From: Syntrophales bacterium
Lineage (GTDB): Bacteria > Desulfobacterota > Syntrophia > Syntrophales > UBA8958
Direction of reading: 5' to 3'
Assembly (NCBI GenBank): GCA_026417625.1
Contig: JAOACW010000001.1
Location: forward strand, 176,881-240,880
Length of the DNA: 64,000 nt
The position numbers were made by a program, and so were the translations under genes. Numbering within the stretch: the stretch's first letter is position 1; each line of letters begins with the position of its first letter. This document shows positions 26,479 to 33,580 of this stretch, piece by piece. The notes under the pieces were generated by a model. That model had not been told where the DNA came from and searched no databases. It saw nothing but the letters and a program-made list of their open reading frames with translations.

Positions 26479-26772
26479 TTAAAGAACCTCCACCAAAAAA
26501 TCGTATTCATTCCCCACTGCAGGATACGCTCCTAGGTTATGCATCGCAATGTCCAGCATTTCTGAGAGACTATCTTTATGCTCTTTCGTTTCGACGATTC
26601 CCAGAACAAGAACGTTACCTTTTTGTGTTGCCTCGGTGATAAGCGTCTCTTCAACAAAACCTGGGAGTACCCCCCTGCGGGTACAGCTATCAACCAAACT
26701 CAGAAACGTACCCCCCAAACTCGTGTACACACAGCACACATCACCACCGATCTTTACACCAATTCTTTCCAC
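26479..26772 (-). CDS. Uncharacterised 97-residue protein
   Basis: I do not recognise this protein. It is soluble, with three cysteines in the N-terminal third (two adjacent at VCCVYT) and an acidic C-terminus. A central segment NVLVLGIVETKEHKDSLSEML looks like a beta-strand and helix. The start is GTG 26772 with GAGAGGG about 10 bases upstream, 15 bp after the flavoprotein gene and 29 bp before the AbfD-like gene, all on the same strand, so it is probably translated as part of that operon. Confidence 0.65.
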   Translation of the reverse strand: MERIGVKIGGDVCCVYTSLGGTFLSLVDSCTRRGVLPGFVEETLITEATQKGNVLVLGIVETKEHKDSLSEMLDIAMHNLGAYPAVGNEYDFLVEVL

Positions 26773-26787
26773 CCCCTAACAACCCTC

Positions 26788-28122
26788 TCATAGTTTTCTC
26801 ATCAGCGCATGGGCAGCCACATGGATAGCATCCCATGCCCCGCCGAAGGGTGGTGCATAGGCAAAATCAAGATAACCTATCTCCTGTACAGTCAGTCCCT
26901 GCCAAAGGGCCACTGACAGACAGTTAATTCGCCATACCGCTCCTTTGTCCCCTACTGCCTGTGCACCTAAAAGTTTCCCCGTCTTTCTGTCAGCGACAAG
27001 CTTTATGCCCAACCTCTCGCCCCGAGACATAGGTCGCGCAACCGGGTTACCCCATACTAGGTTACTCACCGGATCATAACCTGCCTGCCTAGCCTCATCC
27101 TCCATGATACCCGTGGTCCCGACCTCAAGTGAGAAAAGCTTAAAAGATTGGGCACCAACTATACCAGCAAATTCTGCATTCCCACCACCAATATTAATAC
27201 CTGCTGTTCTTCCCTGTTTGTTGGCGATATCACCCAGGGGACGATAGACCCATTTTTTGGCAATTCGGTGGTAGACCTCACAGCAATCACCAACCGCATA
27301 AATTTCCTCTCTGGAGGTACGCTGACGGGAATCCACGCTTATCGCCCCAGTATCACCCAACCTCAATCCAATAGCTTCAGCCAATGAAGTTTCAGGACGT
27401 ACCCCTAATCCCAAAATTATAAGATCAGTTTCGATTGTCCCCTTATCTGTGTGAAGGCAAAGCTTGGCGTCTGTCACCCTTTCAATGGCTTTCAGCTTTG
27501 CTTCCGGCAGAAAATTCACCTGATTTTTTTCCAGTTCTTTCAATATGACGTCTGTAAACTCTGGATCCCAGTGGGGAACCGGACGGTCCCTTCTGATAAC
27601 CATCGTTGTCTCTATACCTATACTCCTGAGGGCTTCACTCATCTCCAGGGCAATGAACCCTCCCCCTAGTAAAACAGCACGCCGGCACCTATTTTCCACT
27701 ATAAACGACTTTACCTGCAACGCATCGCCAAGATTCCGCAGTACAAAAACCCCTTCGCTGTCTATACCAGGTATATCTGGGCGAACCGCCTTAGCCCCTG
27801 TCGCTAAAACCAAATTATCATAAGGTAAAACAGATCCGTCCGATACATACACCAACCCTTTATCAACATCGATCGCCTCCACGTTGGCTCTAAGCTTCAC
27901 ATCGACACCAGTCCTAATAAACTCCTCAGGGGTACGGATGACCAATCTCCTGTAGTCCTTGATATAATCACCGATGTAATACGGTATGGGACAGGCGGCA
28001 TAGGAAACATAATCCCCCCGCTCAATCATAGTAATCTTGAGTTCAGAATCCCTGCGTCTCGCTTCAGCAGCCACAGAAGGACCAGCTGCTCCTCCTCCTA
28101 TGATAACCAGTTGCTTACCCAT
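26788..28122 (-). CDS. CoA-disulfide reductase / NADH oxidase-like flavoprotein
   Basis: FAD-dependent pyridine-nucleotide disulfide oxidoreductase of 444 residues. The FAD fold opens with VIIGGGAAGPSVAAEARR; the single redox cysteine is Cys44 in SYAACPIPYYIG, as in CoA-disulfide reductases and NADH oxidases; a second fold (AVLLGGGFIALEMSEAL) binds NAD(P)H, and EIYAVGDC is the second FAD motif. Members reduce CoA disulfide, polysulfide or oxygen; the exact activity is not readable. AAGGAGA precedes the ATG. Its place beside an Fe-S/flavin dehydratase-like protein suggests redox maintenance or reductive activation. Confidence 0.88.
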   Translation of the reverse strand: MGKQLVIIGGGAAGPSVAAEARRRDSELKITMIERGDYVSYAACPIPYYIGDYIKDYRRLVIRTPEEFIRTGVDVKLRANVEAIDVDKGLVYVSDGSVLPYDNLVLATGAKAVRPDIPGIDSEGVFVLRNLGDALQVKSFIVENRCRRAVLLGGGFIALEMSEALRSIGIETTMVIRRDRPVPHWDPEFTDVILKELEKNQVNFLPEAKLKAIERVTDAKLCLHTDKGTIETDLIILGLGVRPETSLAEAIGLRLGDTGAISVDSRQRTSREEIYAVGDCCEVYHRIAKKWVYRPLGDIANKQGRTAGINIGGGNAEFAGIVGAQSFKLFSLEVGTTGIMEDEARQAGYDPVSNLVWGNPVARPMSRGERLGIKLVADRKTGKLLGAQAVGDKGAVWRINCLSVALWQGLTVQEIGYLDFAYAPPFGGAWDAIHVAAHALMRKL

Positions 28123-28137
28123 CGAAACATCTCCTTT

Positions 28138-28680
28138 TTAATCTTTCAGATTTTCCACATTTTCACCGAAAGGCAGGGAGGCTAAGGAATCCTTATCTGA
28201 TAGAATAAGATCCGCGGCAATCCCAGCCGCTTCTGTGATTATTTCCCTGCAAAAGAGCGCATGATCACGACATAACCACTGGTTATGCCACTGTTTAGTA
28301 AGTTCACGACAAAGGGTGTGGTTGAATTTCGCCTTAAACCGATTGGGAATCTGGTTAAAAATCCTATAAAGTCCAGGCTTACCGTAAAGTTCTTGAGCAG
28401 CTTTTTTCACCGCTTGTTTTGGATCGGGATCTTCCGGTAAACTTACGCGCCCGTGCACAGCACTCACAGCCATTACAGCACCTGTTAACGCACCACATGT
28501 ATCACCGAAAAGCCCCACACCACCACCAAATCCGGTAGCCATTTTTCTTGCCTCTATTGGAAGCCCCGTATTGATCAATGAAAATACAGCTTCCGTCACG
28601 CACTCAGCACAGTTGTACCCCAAAGAGAAATTCTTTCTAGCCCGTTGTTTCACCGCCTCAATTTTTTCCTCTCTTGTCAT
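28138..28680 (-). CDS. C_GCAxxG_C_C family redox protein
   Basis: A 180-residue protein with the family cysteine pattern: Cys24 and Cys27 in GYNCAEC, GFGGGVGLFGDTCGALTGAVMA around Cys62, then LCREL, LCRDH and FCREI in the C-terminal part. Members occur widely in anaerobes and are often next to redox enzymes; they probably bind a metal or carry redox disulfides, but the activity is unproven. GGGGGGAGGG precedes the ATG. It is the first gene of the five-gene minus-strand operon, 43 bases after the predicted transcription start. Confidence 0.85.
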   Translation of the reverse strand: MTREEKIEAVKQRARKNFSLGYNCAECVTEAVFSLINTGLPIEARKMATGFGGGVGLFGDTCGALTGAVMAVSAVHGRVSLPEDPDPKQAVKKAAQELYGKPGLYRIFNQIPNRFKAKFNHTLCRELTKQWHNQWLCRDHALFCREIITEAAGIAADLILSDKDSLASLPFGENVENLKD

Positions 28681-28729
28681 AACACCCTCCCCCCAGAGTT
28701 TTTACTCTCATGGTTTAAAACGTGTTTGT

Positions 28730-28758
28730 TTTATATATTAATATCGTACCTCATTCAA
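28730..28758 (-). promoter_or_regulatory. Sigma-70-like promoter for the AbfD-like operon
   Basis: On the minus strand TTGAAT (28758-28753) and TATAAA (28735-28730) are 17 bases apart, the ideal spacing. Transcription would start near 28723 and give a leader of roughly 43 bases before the C_GCAxxG_C_C start. Confidence 0.6.
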
Positions 28759-28801
28759 CATAAAACCTGTCTTACTAATCGATGTAAATTGTTTTTTCTC
28801 C

Positions 28802-28830
28802 TTGACAAAAGATATTAACAGTACTAACAA
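28802..28830 (+). promoter_or_regulatory. Candidate promoter for the mutase operon
   Basis: A perfect -35 TTGACA (28802-28807) followed after 17 bases by a weak -10 TAACAA (28825-28830). The weak -10 suggests activator dependence if the promoter is real. It would leave a leader of about 170 bases. Confidence 0.45.
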
Positions 28831-29007
28831 TCATGATTAAAGTGAATCAATGGCGCATGAACCATCAACCGCTGCTAAAATCTCGTCTTCCATTGAAGAT
28901 AATTGGCCCTATGTATTTAACCGGGGGGTTACCCTCTATGGGTTATATAACATTTAGTGCATTTTTGAACTTTTCTAATTTTAAATATAAGAGAAGGAGG
29001 GTTGGAT

Positions 29008-30696
29008 ATGTATTTTGCAGCGGAAGTACTGGAACAATCCAGTAGGCTAAGGCAGAAATGGGAAGACGAGGTAAGGAGGACCATCGAGAAAAACCCAGAC
29101 CAGAAACCAGATCATCTTTGGTCCACTGTTTCTGACCTAAAAATCAAAAGACTTTACACTCCGGAAGATATCAAAGACATGGACTTTGAAAGGGACATAG
29201 GTTATCCAGGACAATTCCCATTTCTCAGGGGTAACCAGGTAACGGGTTACAGGGGTAAGTATTGGACCTTCCGAATGTTTTCCGGAATGGGGGATGCGAA
29301 AACAACCAACAAACGATGGCACATGCTTTTAAAGGAGGGACAAACTGGACTGAGCACAGCTTTCGATTTCCCAACGCTTATGGGTTACGACACAGATTCC
29401 CCGAAGGCAAGAGGTGAATGTGGTAAATGTGGCGTGGCCATAGATACATTGGAGGATTTTCTCGTTCTCGTTGATGGAATCCCCCTTGATAAAGTAACGA
29501 CCTCAATGACGATTAATCCTCCGGCCACGGTACTCTGGGCTATGTACTGTGCTGCCGCTGAGCTAAAAGGTGTACCCCTTGATAAGATAGGTGGCACAAT
29601 ACAGAACGACATGTTGAAAGAATTCATAGCCCAGAAAACGCTTATGTGTCCCCCTGAACCCTCTGTAAAACTGATAAGTGATACTGTGGAGTTTGGTACC
29701 AAGTATGTACCAAAGTGGAACACCATTTCCATAAGCGGTTATCACATCCGTGAGGCCGGTTCAACGGCGGTGCAAGAACTAGCCTTCACACTTCGTGACG
29801 GAATTGAGTATGTTGAGGACGTAATCCGTCGCAAAGGTCTTGATGTGGATGACTTCGCTCCCCGCCTTTCCTTCTTCTTCAACTCCCACATTGACTTCTT
29901 TGAAGAGATAGCCAAAATGAGAGCAGCGAGGAGAATGTGGGCAAAGATCATGAAATACCGCTTCAAGGCCAAGAATCCTCGCTCAATGTGGATGAGGTTC
30001 CACACACAGACGGCGGGATGTTCACTGACAGCCCAGCAACCGTTCAACAACGTGGTGCGAACAGCTGTTGAAGCCCTGGCTGCAGTCCTGGGTGGTACAC
30101 AATCCCTACATACAAATTCACTGGACGAGGTGCTCTGTCTACCGTCTGACTTCGCAGTGCAGATCGCCCTCAGAACACAGCAGATCCTTGCAGAGGAGAC
30201 AGGGGTTGCCAACACAATAGACCCATTGGCAGGTTCCTACTTCGTAGAAGCTTTAACGAACGAAATGGAAGAAAAGGCTTGGGAATATATCCACAAGATA
30301 GACGAAATGGGTGGGATGATCGCAGCTATAGAGAAAGGATTCCCGCAGATGGAGATCGCTGATGCTGCGTACAGGTTCCAGCGTCAGATCGACGCGGGCG
30401 AAAAGATAATGGTTGGTGTGAATAAGTACGTAAGTGAAGTACAGGAACCCATTCCTCTTGTGGAAATCGATGATAAGCTAGAAGAGGAACAAATTGCACG
30501 GCTCCGGGAAGTTAAGCGTAAAAGAGACAATAAGGCTGTTAAAAAATGTCTGGACGATCTCAGAGAAGCGTGCAGGAAAGGTGAAAACGTAATGCCGTAT
30601 TGCATCGAAGCGGTCAAGAACCTGTGCACTCTCCAGGAGATCTGTGACGTGTACCGGGAAGTGTACGGAGAGTACAGAGATCCGGCACTCTACTAA
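29008..30696 (+). CDS. icmA: B12-dependent acyl-CoA mutase large subunit, isobutyryl-CoA-mutase type
   Basis: Large (substrate-binding, TIM barrel) subunit of a coenzyme-B12 carbon-skeleton mutase, 562 residues, lacking the C-terminal B12 domain, which is the next gene. It would often be labelled methylmalonyl-CoA mutase, but the residues that bind the methylmalonyl carboxylate (Tyr89 and Arg207 in Propionibacterium) are Phe91 and Gln209 here, the combination described for isobutyryl-CoA mutase (Phe80/Gln198). The general acid is kept as His246 (SISGYHIREAG). At the position where 2-hydroxyisobutyryl-CoA mutase has Asp117 this protein has Ala118. The predicted reaction is therefore isobutyryl-CoA to butyryl-CoA or a similar uncharged acyl group. 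ATG 29008 follows GGAGGG by 6 bases. Confidence 0.88.
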   Translation: MYFAAEVLEQSSRLRQKWEDEVRRTIEKNPDQKPDHLWSTVSDLKIKRLYTPEDIKDMDFERDIGYPGQFPFLRGNQVTGYRGKYWTFRMFSGMGDAKTTNKRWHMLLKEGQTGLSTAFDFPTLMGYDTDSPKARGECGKCGVAIDTLEDFLVLVDGIPLDKVTTSMTINPPATVLWAMYCAAAELKGVPLDKIGGTIQNDMLKEFIAQKTLMCPPEPSVKLISDTVEFGTKYVPKWNTISISGYHIREAGSTAVQELAFTLRDGIEYVEDVIRRKGLDVDDFAPRLSFFFNSHIDFFEEIAKMRAARRMWAKIMKYRFKAKNPRSMWMRFHTQTAGCSLTAQQPFNNVVRTAVEALAAVLGGTQSLHTNSLDEVLCLPSDFAVQIALRTQQILAEETGVANTIDPLAGSYFVEALTNEMEEKAWEYIHKIDEMGGMIAAIEKGFPQMEIADAAYRFQRQIDAGEKIMVGVNKYVSEVQEPIPLVEIDDKLEEEQIARLREVKRKRDNKAVKKCLDDLREACRKGENVMPYCIEAVKNLCTLQEICDVYREVYGEYRDPALY

Positions 30697-30728
30697 CATA
30701 GAAATTTCCTAAAGGAGGGGTTACAACC

Positions 30729-31133
30729 ATGGCAGAGAGAAAACTTCGTGTGATGGTGGCTAAACCCGGTTTGGACGGTCACGATCGAGGCGCCAGAGTA
30801 TTGGCCCGTTGTTTCCGAGATGCAGGATTTGAGGTCATCTACACCGGTTGTCATCAGACGCCTGAACAAATAGCGAATGCAGCCATTCAGGAGGACGTCG
30901 ACCTCGTAGGGTTGAGCTGTCTGTCCGGAGCTCATCGTTACCTGTTCCCCGAGGTAAGGCGATTACTAGACGAGAAAGGTGCGAGCGACATCGTTGTAAT
31001 AGGAGGGGGAATTATCCCGGACGTTGATCTACAATACCTTTATGACAAAGGTATAAAAGCCATTTTTACGCCAGGTGCGCGACTCGACGATATTGTGGAT
31101 TGGATCAAAAAGAATGTACAACCAAGAGGCTGA
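30729..31133 (+). CDS. icmB: Mutase small subunit, cobalamin-binding domain
   Basis: B12-binding subunit (134 residues) that pairs with the preceding large subunit. It shows the base-off/His-on motif DGHDRG (Asp16-x-His18-xx-Gly21), where His18 is the lower cobalt ligand, then LSCLSGAH and VIGGGIIPD, which line the nucleotide tail pocket. AAAGGAGGGG precedes the ATG, 32 bp after the large subunit. The split-gene layout is as in Icm and Hcm systems. Confidence 0.92.
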   Translation: MAERKLRVMVAKPGLDGHDRGARVLARCFRDAGFEVIYTGCHQTPEQIANAAIQEDVDLVGLSCLSGAHRYLFPEVRRLLDEKGASDIVVIGGGIIPDVDLQYLYDKGIKAIFTPGARLDDIVDWIKKNVQPRG

Positions 31134-31143
31134 GAGAGCGAAA

Positions 31144-32115
31144 ATGGATAAAGTAAATAAGATCAAGGCGGGAGATGTGAGAACAGCCTCCCGCCTCATT
31201 AGAAATTTGGAAGACGGTATTCAAGAAGCACGGGAAACCATAAAACACATATTCCCACTTACGGGGAAAGCTCAAGTTATAGGGGTCACAGGCTCTCCGG
31301 GAGCAGGAAAGAGCACACTGGTAGACGGTTTAGTAGGGTGTTTCCGAAAGAGAGACAAAAAAGTTGGTGTTCTTGCTGTGGATCCCAGCAGTCCTTTCTC
31401 CGGAGGAGCTTTGCTGGGGGACAGGGTGCGGATGCAAAGACATGCAAATGATCCAGGCGTGTTTGTTCGCTCCTTAGCTACGAGGGGTGCTCTTGGAGGA
31501 CTGGCAAAAGCGGTGGGAGACGCCATCCATATCATGGATGCTATGGGAATGGATGTGATCCTCGTGGAAACTGTAGGAACTGGCCAACAGGAAGTGGACA
31601 TCATCAATCATTCCCATACAGTGATTGTGGTTCTCGTGCCGGGTATGGGCGACGACATACAGGCTATTAAAGCAGGGATTATGGAAATTGCTGACATTTT
31701 CGTCATCAATAAGGCCGACCGAGAGGGTTCTTCTAAACTCAGAAGAGAGATTATGGCCATGTTGGACATGGCACCACCTGAATCTTTTGCGGCGGGCTGG
31801 AAACCTCCGATTTTACGTGTGGAAAACGCCTTTGAACCTGAGGGTTTTGGAAAGAGTATAGAAGAACTTACAGAAACGGTTATAAAGCATTACGAGCATC
31901 TCGTGGCTCACGATCTCCTTGGTTCAAGAATAAGACGCAAAGCTGCGGTGGAACTCAACGAAGCTATACGGACATGCATTCTCGAACCTGTTCTGAACCG
32001 TCTCGTCGCAGCGGGAGAGATAGAAAACATGATACAGCAGCTCGTTGAGAGAAAAACGGATCCCTATACCCTTGCGGAAGACGTAGCAAGACGTTACCTT
32101 AAAGAGTGTTTTTAA
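31144..32115 (+). CDS. meaB: MeaB/ArgK-family G-protein chaperone of the mutase
   Basis: G3E-type GTPase that gates cofactor loading and removes damaged cobalamin from B12 mutases. The 323-residue protein has the P-loop GSPGAGKSTLVDG, DPSSPFSGGALLGDR, ETVGTGQQEVDI (switch region) and NKADREG base-specificity motif, plus a C-terminal dimerisation arm. The frame is open further upstream inside icmB, but ATG 31144, with GAGAG 5-9 bases before and only 10 bp after the icmB stop, is preferred. The operon position fits a MeaB homologue dedicated to this mutase. Confidence 0.93.
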   Translation: MDKVNKIKAGDVRTASRLIRNLEDGIQEARETIKHIFPLTGKAQVIGVTGSPGAGKSTLVDGLVGCFRKRDKKVGVLAVDPSSPFSGGALLGDRVRMQRHANDPGVFVRSLATRGALGGLAKAVGDAIHIMDAMGMDVILVETVGTGQQEVDIINHSHTVIVVLVPGMGDDIQAIKAGIMEIADIFVINKADREGSSKLRREIMAMLDMAPPESFAAGWKPPILRVENAFEPEGFGKSIEELTETVIKHYEHLVAHDLLGSRIRRKAAVELNEAIRTCILEPVLNRLVAAGEIENMIQQLVERKTDPYTLAEDVARRYLKECF

Positions 32116-32149
32116 TAACCTATATGGTTTAACGCACAGAAAAAACAAT

Positions 32150-32177
32150 GGCCCGGGAATCTCCTTCCCGGGCCTTT
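32150..32177 (+). terminator. GC-rich hairpin between the mutase chaperone and cobO
   Basis: GGCCCGGGAA (32150-32159) and TTCCCGGGCC (32165-32174) form a perfect 10-bp stem with a 5-base loop followed by TTT. The U-tract is short, so termination is probably partial; cobO follows 22 bp later with its own ribosome site. Confidence 0.6.
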
Positions 32178-32199
32178 CCACAAAAAAGGGTGGTATCGT

Positions 32200-32757
32200 A
32201 TGTCCCAAAACATAATCGAGGAAACTGTTGCAAAGTACAACCGCGGCATTGTCTACGTGTTAACCGGCAACGGCAAAGGTAAAACGACAGCCGCTATTGG
32301 CCAAGCGTTACGATCAATAGGTCATGGCAAGAAAGTAATGATGATTCAGTTCATGAAAGGGAAAAAATACGGTGAAGTACTCGCGGCAGAAAGGCATCTT
32401 CCAGAATTCACCATTCTTCAGAGTGGCCTTGATAGTTTTGTAATGAGAGGAAACCCGGCTCCCGTGGATGTGGAACTTGCACGTCGGGGGTTGGAACTAG
32501 CACGAAATGCCACATTATCGGGAGAATACGATCTAGTAATTTTAGACGAAATTAATGTAGCTCTAGATTTTCAGCTTATACCCGTGGAAGATGTGATTAA
32601 ACTTATAAAAAACAAACCCCCCCATGTTGATCTGATTCTCACAGGACGTTACGCACCAAAGGAAATCCTAGACATAGCAGATACGGTAAGCGAAATATTG
32701 GAAATAAAGCATCATTATAACCAGGGCATCAAAGAACGGGCTGGTATGGAGTTTTAG
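32200..32757 (+). CDS. cobO: Cob(I)alamin adenosyltransferase, CobA/CobO type
   Basis: Transfers the adenosyl group of ATP to cob(I)alamin or a corrinoid precursor, making the coenzyme that the adjacent mutase needs. The 185-residue protein has the P-loop TGNGKGKTTAAIG, the MIQFMKG motif, LDEINVALDF and the C-terminal LTGRYAP segment of the BtuR family. GGGTGG lies 6 bases before the ATG. Its place straight after the mutase operon supports cofactor supply for that enzyme. Confidence 0.94.
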   Translation: MSQNIIEETVAKYNRGIVYVLTGNGKGKTTAAIGQALRSIGHGKKVMMIQFMKGKKYGEVLAAERHLPEFTILQSGLDSFVMRGNPAPVDVELARRGLELARNATLSGEYDLVILDEINVALDFQLIPVEDVIKLIKNKPPHVDLILTGRYAPKEILDIADTVSEILEIKHHYNQGIKERAGMEF

Positions 32758-32759
32758 GT

Positions 32760-33335
32760 TTGAGGGATCTCGGGAGAAACAAAGTTACTGATAAAATCAT
32801 GGAAAAGCTAAAATCAGAAGGGGTGTCCCAGGTGAAACTAATTCCCGCGACATCCGTGATAGTGGATGAAAGGGTTCGCTTAAAATGCCAAGTACCCCTC
32901 TGCGATAGTTTCCATAAAAACCTCATGTGTCCCCCTTTCGTAATATCCGTTGACGAATTCCGTCGTGTCCTTAAAGCATACAAAAGGGGACTCTTATTAC
33001 AGGTCACAGCTAGAATCGGAGAAAAAGGTAATAACCGGGAAGAAGTGTATACTCATGCCAGGCGCCTTCACGAAATCGTAAACATAGGAGAGAGAGAGGC
33101 ATTCCATCTGGGCTTCCGCTTCGCTGCTGGTTTCATAGGAGGTTGCTGCCACTTGTGTGAGCAATGCGTGGCTGTCGAGGGAAGTAGAATGTGCCGCCAC
33201 CCCTTCCGTGCTCGTCCATCCATGGAAGCGGTAGGTATTGACGTTCAGGCCACTTTAGAAGCTGTGGGACTTTCCCCTTCAGTTTTCCCAATTAACAATT
33301 ATGTTACCTGGACAGGTCTTATTCTTTTAGATTAG
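32760..33335 (+). CDS. DUF2284-family cysteine-rich metal-binding protein
   Basis: Predicted metal-binding protein of 191 residues, function unknown. It shows the family cysteine clusters: KCQVPLCDSFHKNLMCPPF in the first half and GGCCHLCEQC followed by CRHPFRARPSMEA in the second, suited to Fe-S or zinc binding. Members are found mainly in strict anaerobes, often near corrinoid enzymes. The start is TTG 32760 with GGAG 7 bases upstream, 2 bp after cobO; the first ATG (32799) has no site. It follows cobO so closely that a link with corrinoid metabolism is plausible. Confidence 0.82.
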   Translation: MRDLGRNKVTDKIMEKLKSEGVSQVKLIPATSVIVDERVRLKCQVPLCDSFHKNLMCPPFVISVDEFRRVLKAYKRGLLLQVTARIGEKGNNREEVYTHARRLHEIVNIGEREAFHLGFRFAAGFIGGCCHLCEQCVAVEGSRMCRHPFRARPSMEAVGIDVQATLEAVGLSPSVFPINNYVTWTGLILLD

Positions 33336-33355
33336 TATCTGATAAGGAGGTCACT

Positions 33356-33550
33356 ATGAGCGTTTTAAAGGAGGCAGGTATTCCCATAGGACGTATGCTC
33401 TTCATCCCAAAGGAGGAAGGATTAACAAAAGAAAACCTTGAAATCGAAGCAAATGGCCAATATCAGCTCATTGAAAGACCAGACTGCTTCATCATAAAAA
33501 ACGCAGAGTGTTGCCGTAGCATTCTGGTAAAAGTTAGCAAAAAGGACTGA
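33356..33550 (+). CDS. Uncharacterised 64-residue protein
   Basis: I do not recognise this protein. It is 64 residues with a cysteine pair near the C-terminus (NAECCRSILVKV) and no membrane helix. A strong ribosome site, AAGGAGG, sits about 5 bases before the ATG, 20 bp after the DUF2284 stop, so it is very likely translated and is the last gene of the mutase-cobO operon. Confidence 0.65.
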   Translation: MSVLKEAGIPIGRMLFIPKEEGLTKENLEIEANGQYQLIERPDCFIIKNAECCRSILVKVSKKD

Positions 33551-33580
33551 AAACTACATAAAAATCTTCTGAGATACAAG

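Larger units (their letters stand above)
28681..29007. other. 327-bp divergent intergenic region
   Basis: The longest non-coding stretch of the window. It separates the AbfD-like operon (minus) from the mutase operon (plus). It holds one promoter-like element per direction and, on the plus side, a leader of about 170 bases before the mutase start. I looked for the conserved cobalamin-riboswitch box (GCCACTG) in this leader and did not find it. An AT-rich short frame at 28833-29045 lacks family features and is not called. Confidence 0.6.

Noticed and set aside
28965..28991. TTGAAC-15-TATAAG as a second mutase promoter
   Set aside because: The start would fall inside the ribosome site, and the spacer is short.
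28831..29007. Cobalamin riboswitch ahead of the B12 mutase operon
   Set aside because: I looked for the conserved B12-box and core pairing and did not find them; the long leader remains unexplained.
28833..29045. 70-codon plus-strand frame in the mutase leader
   Set aside because: No ribosome site, no family features, and it overlaps the well-supported mutase start in another frame.
29742..30215. 157-codon minus-strand frame inside the mutase gene
   Set aside because: Antisense shadow of conserved mutase sequence without a plausible start.
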